Below are positions 1-6,396 of a DNA stretch of 8,425 nt, piece by piece. Position 1 is the stretch's first letter. Every line of letters starts with the position of its first letter. The DNA comes from an uncultured Planctomycetia bacterium (lineage in GTDB: Bacteria; Planctomycetota; UBA1135; GCA-002686595): the NCBI GenBank assembly GCA_938003765.1, contig CALKYE010000155.1, positions 1-8,425 of the forward strand, in the 5' to 3' direction. The translations under genes and the position numbers were made by a program. The notes under the pieces were generated by a model. The model saw only the letters and a program-made list of their open reading frames with translations. It was not told where the DNA came from and made no database searches.

Positions 1-138
1 GTTGCGTGGTGTCGAGGAACTGCGCGGGCGTGCTGGCCCGGGTGGCGGCGAAGCTCAGCGACTCGCGGGCTATCCTCTTCCGCCCCGATTCCCGTCCGCA
101 GGCGCTCCGCCGTTTCGCGGCGCATCCAACCACCCACC
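1..138. other. left-edge region upstream of larC, no supported gene
   Basis: No complete gene can be supported here. The minus-strand frame read from about position 75 down to 1 has almost only G or C at third positions and gives a protein-like stretch ending in FLDTTQ. This could be the beginning of a divergent gene that leaves the window. It has no ATG, and the nearest in-frame GTG (133-131) gives an unconvincing N-terminus. The plus-strand frame that starts at 3 is equally GC3-rich but runs open far into larC, so it is not a credible upstream gene. A plus-strand frame ending in TGA at 140-142 would overlap the larC ATG as ATGA, but its codon use is poor. No promoter was recognised. Confidence 0.3.
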
Positions 139-1464
139 ATGAGCGCATCGCCCGACGACCACCGCCTCGCCGACCCACGACCGTCGACGCACGAAGCGGC
201 GTCGCTCGATGCGGCGACGAGCGCAGGCGCGACGGCCAGTTCGAACGGCGCCGTCGACTCACTGCTCATCGAGCCGTTCGGGGGCCTGGCGGGGGACATG
301 TTGCTGGCGGCGCTGCTCGACCTGCGCGACCCGCGGTTCGGGCTCGACGACCTCCGCGCGCTGGCGCGAGAGCTGGTCCCGGGGGAGGCGACGTTCGAAG
401 CGGAGACTGTCTGGCGCGGCTCACTGTCCGGCCTGCAGTTGACGGTTCGCACGGCCGAGTCGCACACGCTGCCGCACCGCGGCTATCGCGATCTCGCTCA
501 GATCCTCGAGCGCTCCACGCTCTCGAAGGGCGTGATCACGCGCGCCTGCGCCGTGCTGTGGCGCTTGGCGGAAGCCGAAGGCGCCGTGCACGGCTGCTCT
601 CCCGAGGAAATCCACTTCCACGAGATCGGCGCCGTCGACTCGCTCATCGACGTCGCGGGGGTCTGCTTCGCGCTCGAGCGCTTGGGCGTGCGCCGTGTGC
701 TCTCCACGCCGCCGCTGGTCGGCTCCGGGTACGTCAAGTGCGCGCACGGCCAGATGCCCGCTCCCGCTCCCGCGGTGGCGCAACTGCTGCGCGGCCGCGA
801 CGCGCTGCTCGAGGGCGAGGGCGAGCGTCTCACTCCGACCGGAGCGGCGCTCCTGGTCGAGTTCACCGAGCGCTTCGCCGCGCCCGGTCCGTTCCGCGCG
901 GAGCGCATCGGCTACGGCGCCGGCCACCGCGATCCGCGCGTCGGCCCTCCCAACCTAGCGCGCGTCCAACTCGGCAGTTCGCGGGCGCTCGCGGCGCCGC
1001 GAGCGCGGGTGGTCGAACTCGAGTGCAACCTCGACGACGCGTCGGGCGAACTCGTCGGGCACCTCGTGGGCGAACTGCGGGCGCGCGGCGCGCTGGAAGT
1101 CTGGACCAGCGCAGTCAGCATGAAGAAGGATCGTCCCGGAGTGCTGCTGACGCTGCTGTGCCGCGAGGCCGAGCGCGAGCAACTCGAGGACTGCCTGTTC
1201 GAGCACTCGCCGACCTTGGGCGTGCGCTGGTCCCTGCGAGAGCGCACCGAGTGCGAGCGCCAGTCGTTCGCGCTGAACTTGCTCGGCGCGACGGTGCGCG
1301 GACAGCGGCGCGTGCGACCGCGCTCGAACACCGGTCAGCCGCCGACCGCGCGCGACCTGTTCTTCGAGTACGACGACCTCGTAGCGCTCGCGCGTGCGAG
1401 CGGACTCTCGCTGCGCGAGGTCGAGCACGCCTGCCTGCGTGAGGCGCTCGAGCGCGTCCGCTGA
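139..1464 (+). CDS. larC: LarC nickel insertion protein (nickel-pincer cofactor biosynthesis)
   Basis: LarC is a CTP-dependent nickel chelatase. It inserts nickel into pyridinium-3,5-bisthiocarboxylic acid mononucleotide to make the nickel-pincer cofactor of lactate racemase and related LarA-like enzymes; it is cytoplasmic. Family landmarks are visible in order: EPFGGLAGDMLLAALL (residues 45-60), HFHEIGAVDSLIDVAG (159-174), HGQMPAPAPAVAQLLRG (203-219), GYGAGHRD (258-265), LECNLDD (294-300), MKKDRPGVLLTLLC (328-341) and PTLGVR (358-363). The 441 residues form one uninterrupted chain covering both halves of the family. The first 40 or so residues are a low-complexity Ala/Ser/Asp-rich extension, because the family core normally starts just before the GGLAGDM motif; no later in-frame ATG, GTG or TTG precedes the core. 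No clear Shine-Dalgarno sequence precedes this ATG. Its usual partners larB and larE are not in the window. Confidence 0.93.
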   Translation: MSASPDDHRLADPRPSTHEAASLDAATSAGATASSNGAVDSLLIEPFGGLAGDMLLAALLDLRDPRFGLDDLRALARELVPGEATFEAETVWRGSLSGLQLTVRTAESHTLPHRGYRDLAQILERSTLSKGVITRACAVLWRLAEAEGAVHGCSPEEIHFHEIGAVDSLIDVAGVCFALERLGVRRVLSTPPLVGSGYVKCAHGQMPAPAPAVAQLLRGRDALLEGEGERLTPTGAALLVEFTERFAAPGPFRAERIGYGAGHRDPRVGPPNLARVQLGSSRALAAPRARVVELECNLDDASGELVGHLVGELRARGALEVWTSAVSMKKDRPGVLLTLLCREAEREQLEDCLFEHSPTLGVRWSLRERTECERQSFALNLLGATVRGQRRVRPRSNTGQPPTARDLFFEYDDLVALARASGLSLREVEHACLREALERVR

Positions 1465-1481
1465 GGCAGCAAACGCGGCGC

Positions 1482-1515
1482 GTCCCGGCCTCCGCCCGCG
1501 CGCGTCGGCCGGGAC
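1482..1515 (+). terminator. hairpin downstream of larC, candidate terminator
   Basis: GTCCCGGCC (1482-1490) pairs perfectly with GGCCGGGAC (1507-1515), a 9-bp stem with a 16-base loop starting 17 bases after the larC stop. There is no T-run after it, so it would be an atypical intrinsic terminator or an RNA 3'-end stabiliser. The element GGGACACAG occurs twice here (1511-1519 and 1523-1531), the first copy overlapping the right arm. Confidence 0.4.
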
Positions 1516-1575
1516 ACAGTGCGGGACACAGCCTCCCCGTTCGAGCGAGCCCATCGAGCCCGTCCGAGTGCACGC

Positions 1576-1604
1576 GCCCCGCGGATCAGATGCGGCCGCG
1601 GGGC
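1576..1604. terminator. second hairpin in the larC/panD convergent gap
   Basis: GCCCCGCGG (1576-1584) and CCGCGGGGC (1596-1604) form a perfect 9-bp stem with an 11-base loop. It lies between two convergent genes and could act on transcripts from either side. No T-run follows on either strand, so termination is inferred from position and stability only. Confidence 0.35.
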
Positions 1605-1629
1605 CTCCACCGCGCGCGTCGGGCGCATG

Positions 1630-1653
1630 GAGCGCGCGAGTGAACGCGCGCTC
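1630..1653 (-). terminator. hairpin directly after the panD stop
   Basis: Read on the minus strand, GAGCGCGCG (1653-1645) and CGCGCGCTC (1638-1630) form a perfect 9-bp stem closed by a 6-base loop. It begins only 3 bases after the panD stop codon, the expected place for a terminator or 3'-end protecting hairpin. It lacks a following T-run, which is common in very GC-rich genomes. Confidence 0.45.
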
Positions 1654-1656
1654 GCG

Positions 1657-2046
1657 CTACTCGTAGAGCGCGGCCTCGGGCGCGGGTTCCTGGTTCTCCG
1701 GGTCGTCCAGTCGCCGCGCGATGCGGTTGTCCGCGTCCAGCAGCAGCACCACCGGCGGGCGCGGGCGGTCGGTCCACTCGAAGGTCATCAGGATGACCTC
1801 GTCCCCCGGTCGCACCAGGTGCGCGGCCGCGCCGTTGATGCAGATCTTCCCCGAGCCGCGCTCCCCGCTGATGGCGTAGGTCTCCAGGCGCGCGCCGTTG
1901 GTGTTGTCGACGATCATCACGCGCTCGAAGGGCGCGATGTCGGCGGCGTCCATCAGATCGCGGTCGATGGTCACCGAGCCGACGTAGTCCAGGCGCGCCT
2001 CGGTGACCGTCGCCTTGTGCAGCTTCGCGCGTAAGAAACTCCGCAT
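1657..2046 (-). CDS. panD: aspartate 1-decarboxylase (pyruvoyl-dependent)
   Basis: PanD decarboxylates L-aspartate to beta-alanine, the precursor of the beta-alanine half of pantothenate and coenzyme A. The proenzyme is cut between a Gly and a Ser, and the Ser becomes the pyruvoyl group. The cleavage site is visible as YVGS (residues 21-24), so cutting is predicted between Gly23 and Ser24. Active-site positions known from the E. coli enzyme are present one residue earlier in numbering: Lys8, Arg53, Thr56, Tyr57 and the NGAAAH stretch (71-76). Length is 129 residues, normal for the family. The ATG at 2046 is chosen because MRSFLRAKLHKATVTEA matches the family N-terminus and GAGGG (2058-2054) lies 7 bases upstream; the same frame is open much further upstream, but that is not coding-like. 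The gene stands alone, convergent with larC. No panB or panC is nearby. Confidence 0.95.
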   Translation of the reverse strand: MRSFLRAKLHKATVTEARLDYVGSVTIDRDLMDAADIAPFERVMIVDNTNGARLETYAISGERGSGKICINGAAAHLVRPGDEVILMTFEWTDRPRPPVVLLLDADNRIARRLDDPENQEPAPEAALYE

Positions 2047-2071
2047 GGGCAGTCCCTCAGTCTTACGCGCG
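2026..2071 (-). promoter_or_regulatory. inverted repeat enclosing the panD ribosome binding site and start codon
   Basis: TCTTACGCGCG (2061-2071) and CGCGCGTAAGA (2026-2036) are perfect 11-base complements. In the panD transcript the 5' arm lies just upstream of the Shine-Dalgarno GAGGG (2058-2054). The 3' arm lies in codons 4-8, and the 24-base loop holds both the Shine-Dalgarno sequence and the ATG. The stem is GC-rich at its base. Such a structure could present or mask the start site, or it could be a two-half-site protein-binding element in DNA. The pairing is seen; the regulatory role is inferred. Confidence 0.5.
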
Positions 2072-2436
2072 CACGGCGGGCCTGTCCACCTGAGGCCGGA
2101 GATCCTGGCGCCCGCGGCGCGACTCCGCGGCTCGACGCGCGCGCTCCGCGCACCACAGGATTTGGTGGACTGGCGCGCGTCTGGCGCGACCGCTTGTGGA
2201 TCACTCCAGCGCGCCGCGTTACCATCGAGCTCATCGCAGGGGTGCGGCGCGGAGCGGGGCGCGAACCCGGTCCGTGGGCGTCGCCGACGCCCGAGCCACC
2301 TTGCGATGGAATTCTGGCGATGCCCGTTGGGCGCCCGCCCCGCCTGCCCACGCCCCGCGTGCGCGCACGGGCCGGCCGAGGCCTCGTCCGCCCAGGTTCC
2401 GCAGCACACGATCGCTCTCCCCAAGTGACGCTCAAG
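2047..2436. other. divergent intergenic region between panD and the SH3 protein gene
   Basis: About 390 bases without a supported gene. Frames on both strands stay open because of the high GC content, but their products are Arg/Pro/Ala-rich and resemble no family I know. It should contain promoters for panD (leftward) and the SH3 protein (rightward). A minus-strand TGGACA (2088-2083) with a 17-base spacer and TAAGAC (2065-2060) was considered for panD, but it would start transcription inside the Shine-Dalgarno sequence. No confident promoter is claimed. A short stem, CACCA (2151-2155) with TGGTG (2163-2167), is also present. Confidence 0.4.
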
Positions 2437-3774
2437 ATGAAAGTCCGTGCCCCGCAATCGACCACGGCGCGCGCCGCCGGCCGCGCTCCCTCGCAATGCC
2501 TGCTCGCCGCGGCCCTGTGCGCGGTGAGCCTGAGCGCCAACCTCGCGCACGGCCAGAGCGGTTCGCTGCCGACTCCTGCGACTACGCCGGCGACCACGCC
2601 GACGAACAGCGCGGCGCAGGCTTCGGTCGCGACGCCCGCGGTTGCTCCCAAGCAGGGCGAAACGCCCAAGTTCCTGCGCTACGTGCGCGCGAAGTCCGAC
2701 GGCGCGAAGATCCGCAACATCTACGACGCGCAGGGACTGGTCGTGCTCGAGGCCAAGGCCGGCGACGTGCTCGCGGTGTACGGCGAGCGCGGCGATTGGC
2801 TCGAGGTCGAGGCGCCGGGCGGCTTCTCGGTGTGGGTCTTCGGCGAGTACCTCGCGCCCGCGGCCGAGGCCGGCACGCTCCAAGTCACGGGCGAAGGTGT
2901 GCTCATGCGCCCCTCGCCGTCGAGCGCGACCGACAGCCTGCCGCTGCGCCAGCGGTTGGGTCGGGGTGAGCGCCTGCGACTGATCGGTCGTCGCGACTTG
3001 TCCAAGCCCATGGCGGAGGACTGGGTCAACGTGTGGTCGCCGCCGCACGCCCGCGCCTGGGTCGCGAGTTCGCAGGTCGAAGCTCTCGCCGCGGGAGTCG
3101 ACGGCGCCAAGCTGTGGGCCGCCGCTGTCGCGACGGCGCGTCCGGTGACCGCGGCGCCGATCGTCGACGCCAGTGCGAAGGCTGCCCCCGGCGCGGCCGA
3201 TCAGCGCTCGGTCGCGACGGCGATCGAGGAAGGTGAGCGACTGCTCAGCGCGGCGCGCACCGCGGAGCAGTCGGGCGCCGCGCCCGACTACGCCAGTGCG
3301 AAGGCCGCGTTCGAGAAGGCCGTCGCGCTCGCTGGAAGCGGGCCGTCCGCCGAACTCGCGCAGCAGCGCGTCAAGCTGTGCGCGACCTACGAAGAGGCCT
3401 GGAAGCTCACGTTGGATCTGCGCGCGCACGAAGCGGCGCAGGCCGACGCGTTGCGCCGCCGCGAGGAAGCGCTGCGCAAGGCCGAGAATCGCAACGTGTT
3501 CGACGGGCGCTTCGATGCGCGTGGCTGGGTCGAGCGCGTCGTGGTCAAGGGCGAGCAGCAGCCGATCTACCTCCTGCGCTTCGGCGGCGCGGCGAGCGCT
3601 GAATTGGTGTGCACCTCCGGCCGCCTGCGCCTCGAGGACTTCCTCGACGTCGAGGTGGGCGTCAGCGGTCGCGAGCTTCGCGCGGCGATCGTCGGGCCGA
3701 CGGCGGCGCTCTCGCGTCCGCGCGAACTCGACGTCACGCGGCTCGAAGTGATTTCGGCGCGCCGCCCGCGCTGA
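2437..3774 (+). CDS. secreted protein with two SH3-like domains, helical middle and unknown C-terminal domain
   Basis: The role is unknown; the domain plan suggests an exported, envelope-associated protein. Residues 1-39 look like a signal peptide: a basic start, a hydrophobic stretch from Cys21 to about Leu36, and a likely cut after AHG (37-39). Residues 43-76 are a Pro/Thr/Ala-rich linker. Residues 79-142 and about 146-216 look like two bacterial SH3-type repeats, with GDVLAVYGERGDWLEVEAP and WVFGEYLAP in the first and WVNVWSPPHARAWVASSQV in the second. Residues 256-350 are Ala/Glu/Arg-rich and predicted helical, perhaps coiled coil or TPR-like. Residues 352-445 form a beta-rich module ending LDVTRLEVIS (431-440). 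The ATG at 2437 was chosen because it starts the signal peptide; an in-frame GTG at 2425 is an alternative, and neither has a strong Shine-Dalgarno. The further upstream start at 2194 is not credible. Confidence 0.8.
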   Translation: MKVRAPQSTTARAAGRAPSQCLLAAALCAVSLSANLAHGQSGSLPTPATTPATTPTNSAAQASVATPAVAPKQGETPKFLRYVRAKSDGAKIRNIYDAQGLVVLEAKAGDVLAVYGERGDWLEVEAPGGFSVWVFGEYLAPAAEAGTLQVTGEGVLMRPSPSSATDSLPLRQRLGRGERLRLIGRRDLSKPMAEDWVNVWSPPHARAWVASSQVEALAAGVDGAKLWAAAVATARPVTAAPIVDASAKAAPGAADQRSVATAIEEGERLLSAARTAEQSGAAPDYASAKAAFEKAVALAGSGPSAELAQQRVKLCATYEEAWKLTLDLRAHEAAQADALRRREEALRKAENRNVFDGRFDARGWVERVVVKGEQQPIYLLRFGGAASAELVCTSGRLRLEDFLDVEVGVSGRELRAAIVGPTAALSRPRELDVTRLEVISARRPR

Positions 3775-3807
3775 ACCCTGCAGTCCGCGCGCTCACCGCG
3801 AGGAGCG

Positions 3808-3966
3808 ATGGCTTTCTCGTTCAACTTGCGCGATTGGCTGCGGCGCCTGTTCGCACTGGGGCCGGCGAGGCCCCTGTGCGACTCGTGCAAGTGGGACTAC
3901 GGCGCGGCTTGCAAGCGTCCCGAACGCCCCAACGCGTTCAAGTGCCCCGACTACGCGCGGCGCTGA
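3808..3966 (+). CDS. small four-cysteine protein, possible zinc-binding
   Basis: A 52-residue protein of unknown function. It begins MAFSFNLRDWLRRLFALGPA, a short amphipathic or hydrophobic basic segment, followed by four cysteines at positions 24, 27, 35 and 46 (CX2C-X7-C-X10-C) in a stretch containing CDSCKWDYG and KRPERPNAFKCPDYARR. The Cys spacing suggests a small zinc-binding knuckle or a redox site, although no histidine is present. A GAGGAG sequence (3800-3805) lies immediately upstream of the ATG, slightly close but strong. Third positions are mostly G or C, as in neighbouring genes. It lies 33 bases after the SH3 protein gene and may be co-transcribed with it; it converges on tgt with 25 bases between stops. 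I do not recognise the family by name. Confidence 0.75.
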   Translation: MAFSFNLRDWLRRLFALGPARPLCDSCKWDYGAACKRPERPNAFKCPDYARR

Positions 3967-3976
3967 TCCGCTCTGG

Positions 3977-4005
3977 AGCGACGCGCGCGATTCAGGCGCG
4001 CTGCT
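3977..4005. terminator. hairpin between the small Cys4 gene and tgt, candidate bidirectional terminator
   Basis: GCGCGC (3983-3988) pairs with GCGCGC (3996-4001) around a 7-base loop that includes the tgt stop codon. AGC (3977-3979) and GCT (4003-4005) can extend the stem across a small internal loop. It sits exactly between two convergent stop codons. There is no T-run, and alternating GC sequence pairs easily by chance here. Confidence 0.3.
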
Positions 4006-5134
4006 CGGTGGCGCCGAGCCAGCGCTCGCGCACCGGCGCGAGCGAACCGTTGAGCAGGGCCGCGCGCACTTCTTCCATCAGCCGATGGAACGCGCGCAGG
4101 TTGTGTTGCGTGAGCAACTGCGCGCCCAGCATCTCCCCCGACTTGGCGAGGTGACGCAGGTAAGCGCGGCTGTAGCCGTGCGCGCACGCCGGACAGTCGC
4201 AGTCCTGTTCCAACGGCTGCGCGTCGCGCGCGTGCGCCGCGTTGCGCAGGTTCAGCGTTCCGTTGCGCGTGAAGGCTTGATGCGTGCGGCCGTGACGCGT
4301 CGGAGTGACGCAGTCGAACAGGTCCACGCCGCGCTCGATCGCGTCGAGGAAATCGCGCGGCGTGCCCACGCCCATCAGGTAGCGCGGTCGATCCGCCGGC
4401 AGGCGCGGCGCCGCTGCGTCCACGGCCTGCAACATCTGCTCGTGCGACTCGCCGACGCTCACGCCGCCGATCGCGTAGCCCACCAGATCGTGCGAGCACA
4501 CCGCTTCGACGGAGCGCGCGCGCAGGTCCTCGAACGCGCCGCCTTGCACGATGCCGAACAGCGCCTGTCCCCGCGCTTCGCCGCCCAGTTCGCGGTGGCG
4601 TCGAACGCAGCGCTCCAGCCAGCGGTGGGTGCGCTCGGTCGCGACCTCGACTTCCTCGCGCACGTCGGGCTTCGACGGACAGTGGTCGAAGGCCATCGCG
4701 ACGTCTGCGCCGAGCTTCGCTTCGATCTCGATCACGCGCTCGGGCGTGAAGCGCACCTGCGCGCCGTCGACCACCGAGCGGAACGTCGCTCCGTCGTCGT
4801 CGATGCTGCGGATGTCGGACAGGCTGAACACCTGGTAGCCGCCGGAGTCCGTCAGGATCGGTCCATCCCAGCGCATGAAGCCGTGCAGTCCGCCGAGCTC
4901 GGCGATCAGCTCTTCGCCCGGCCGCAGGTGCAAGTGGTAGGTGTTGGCGAGCACCATCTGCGAGCCCAGACGCGCCAGCGTGTTCGAGTCGACGCCCTTC
5001 ACGGTCGCGCGCGTTCCCACCGGCATGAAGGCGGGAGTCTTCACGGCGCCGTGCGGAGTGCGGAACACTCCGACGCGCCCGCGCGAGTCGGACGCGGTCG
5101 CCACCAGCTCGAACGAGAAGCGTTCGCGTTGCAT
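3992..5134 (-). CDS. tgt: queuine tRNA-ribosyltransferase (bacterial TGT)
   Basis: TGT exchanges guanine-34 in tRNAs with GUN anticodons (Asp, Asn, His, Tyr) for preQ1, the committed tRNA step of queuosine synthesis, in the cytoplasm. The 380 residues match the family length. Visible landmarks are FMPVGT (36-41), LANTYHLHLRPG (62-73), PILTDSGGYQVFS (92-104) with the general-base Asp96, LFGIVQGG (192-199), GGVSVGE (223-229), RYLMGVGTP (251-259), LFDCVTPTRHGR (272-283) with nucleophile Asp274, and zinc ligands Cys312, Cys314, Cys317 and His344. The ATG at 5134 is chosen because MQRERFSFEL fits the family N-terminus and GAGGA (5148-5144) lies 9 bases upstream. It overlaps the preceding stop as TGATG, so translation is probably coupled; a longer in-frame start at 5233 would lie inside the upstream gene. 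The zinc site has one extra residue before YSRAYL compared with the E. coli protein as I remember it. Confidence 0.97.
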   Translation of the reverse strand: MQRERFSFELVATASDSRGRVGVFRTPHGAVKTPAFMPVGTRATVKGVDSNTLARLGSQMVLANTYHLHLRPGEELIAELGGLHGFMRWDGPILTDSGGYQVFSLSDIRSIDDDGATFRSVVDGAQVRFTPERVIEIEAKLGADVAMAFDHCPSKPDVREEVEVATERTHRWLERCVRRHRELGGEARGQALFGIVQGGAFEDLRARSVEAVCSHDLVGYAIGGVSVGESHEQMLQAVDAAAPRLPADRPRYLMGVGTPRDFLDAIERGVDLFDCVTPTRHGRTHQAFTRNGTLNLRNAAHARDAQPLEQDCDCPACAHGYSRAYLRHLAKSGEMLGAQLLTQHNLRAFHRLMEEVRAALLNGSLAPVRERWLGATEQRA

Positions 5135-6396
5135 CAACGTCGATCCTCGATGCGTGCGCCGGAGAAGTAGTGCGCGAGGATGCGCTCCGCGCTCCAGCCG
5201 CGCTTGGCGTGTTCGAGCGCGCCGCGCTGGCACAGTCCGGCGCCGTGACCGAAGCCCGCGCCGCGCAGCGCCAGCCCCGTCGCGATCGGCTCACCGGCCT
5301 TCGGCCACACGCTCAGCACGAGCGCGCTGCGCAACTTGTCGCGCCCGAGCGCGCGGCGCAGCTCTTCGAAGCGCACTTCCTTGCGCGCGCGGTCGCCGAC
5401 GAGCTCGACCGTGATCCAACGCTGCGAGCCATCGCGCTCTCGCGGTGTGAGGCTCACGAGCTCCTCGCCCAGCGCATGCGCGCGCGCCAACGAATTCAAT
5501 TCGTCGCGGCGCGCCGTCCAGTTCCACTGCACGGCCGGAGCGCCGGCGCACGGTTCGCACGAGGCGCTCGACAGGCATTTCGAACGCAGTTCCGGAAAGA
5601 CCGCGCGGCCTTCGGCTGTGCGGCCGCCGCAGGACGAGTGGTAGCGCGCGTCGACGAACTCGTCGTCTTCGGTCAGGACCAGGCCGGCGGTGCTTCGCAC
5701 GGCCTCGCGCAGGCGCTCGAGCGAGGCGCGCTCGCGCGCATTCGCCGCTCGGGGCTCGCCGGAGTAGGCCTGATCGCGAACGCCGTCGAACAGATATGGA
5801 TCGCGCCGCGCCGCGCCGCGCTGCTGCAGGTTCGCCAGCGCGTAGCTCCGCGCGGCGATCGCTTGTGCGCGCCACGCTTCGCGCGGCTGGTCGCCGAAGC
5901 CCAGTTCGCGAGCGACCACGCCGAGCACGTAGTCCTCCAGATCGACCACGTTGTCGACGCGCCACGCGCCGGAGTCCTCGACGCTGATGCGCAACCGACC
6001 GCGGTAGGCGCCGTTTCCGATCGAGACCGCGCCATCCTCGCCGGCGGAGAGTTCGACGGACGCGCGCGCCGCCTCTCCGTCCAGCGCGACTTCGCGGCCT
6101 GTGCGGCGGACGCGACGACGTCGGCCCAGCGCGTCGGAGAGTTCCAGCGTGTCCGCGTTCGAGACCGACAGCCGCACCGTCACCGGACCGCTCGCTCGCG
6201 GACGAACGAGCGACGCTTCGCGCGGCTCAGCCGCGACCGGAGCAGGCGTCGGAGCGCCCTGACTGTCGGTGGGGCGCGCACCCGTCGCGCGCGGCGTCGC
6301 GCAGCCGACGACGAGCACGGCGCAGAGCGACCCGATGCGCGCGCGCGAGCGGATGAACTTGGAGCGAGTGAGGCGCACGGTCGAGGAGCAGCTCAC
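5134..6396 (-). CDS. SpoIID/LytB-domain lipoprotein
   Basis: SpoIID-family proteins act on peptidoglycan. The founding member is a lytic transglycosylase that cuts glycan strands after stem peptides are removed; relatives such as LytB modify amidase activity. The core spans about residues 150-415: VDLEDYVLGVVARELGFGD (151-169), where Glu164 is the best candidate catalytic acid, then AWRAQAIAARSYALANL (174-190), YHSSCGGRTAEG (252-263) and GFGHGAGLCQRGALEHA (381-397) ending in ILAHYFSGA (406-414). His253, Cys256, Cys274, Cys280 and Cys283 form a metal-site-like cluster. The N-terminus has a lipobox, VVGC with Cys32, so a lipid-anchored protein is predicted, followed by a Pro/Ala-rich linker. 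The GTG at 6396 overlaps the ruvB stop as GTGA; GTG 6378 is an alternative and neither has a clear Shine-Dalgarno. It sits between ruvB and tgt in one transcript. Involvement in spore formation is not implied. Confidence 0.88.
   Translation of the reverse strand: MSCSSTVRLTRSKFIRSRARIGSLCAVLVVGCATPRATGARPTDSQGAPTPAPVAAEPREASLVRPRASGPVTVRLSVSNADTLELSDALGRRRRVRRTGREVALDGEAARASVELSAGEDGAVSIGNGAYRGRLRISVEDSGAWRVDNVVDLEDYVLGVVARELGFGDQPREAWRAQAIAARSYALANLQQRGAARRDPYLFDGVRDQAYSGEPRAANARERASLERLREAVRSTAGLVLTEDDEFVDARYHSSCGGRTAEGRAVFPELRSKCLSSASCEPCAGAPAVQWNWTARRDELNSLARAHALGEELVSLTPRERDGSQRWITVELVGDRARKEVRFEELRRALGRDKLRSALVLSVWPKAGEPIATGLALRGAGFGHGAGLCQRGALEHAKRGWSAERILAHYFSGARIEDRR

Noticed and set aside
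6..1442. Long plus-strand frame of 478 codons overlapping larC
   Set aside because: The product is Arg/Ala/Pro-rich with no motifs, while the larC frame carries a full set of family motifs. It stays open because of high GC content.
2060..2088. Possible panD promoter: TGGACA, 17-base spacer, TAAGAC (minus strand)
   Set aside because: Transcription would begin inside the Shine-Dalgarno sequence, and the -10 box matches consensus at only three positions.
2194..2436. Upstream ATG start for the SH3 protein gene
   Set aside because: It would add 81 residues before a clear signal peptide that begins at 2437.
1657..3429. Long leftward frame that would extend panD by several hundred residues
   Set aside because: Only the last 129 residues match PanD, which has a normal start with a Shine-Dalgarno at 2046. 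The extension is antisense to the SH3 protein and low in protein-like character.
4085..5170. Plus-strand 361-codon frame antisense to tgt
   Set aside because: No family motif; TGT on the other strand is unambiguous.
5135..5233. 33-residue N-terminal extension of TGT
   Set aside because: Arg-rich, lies wholly in the upstream coding region, and ATG 5134 has a GAGGA site and fits the family start.
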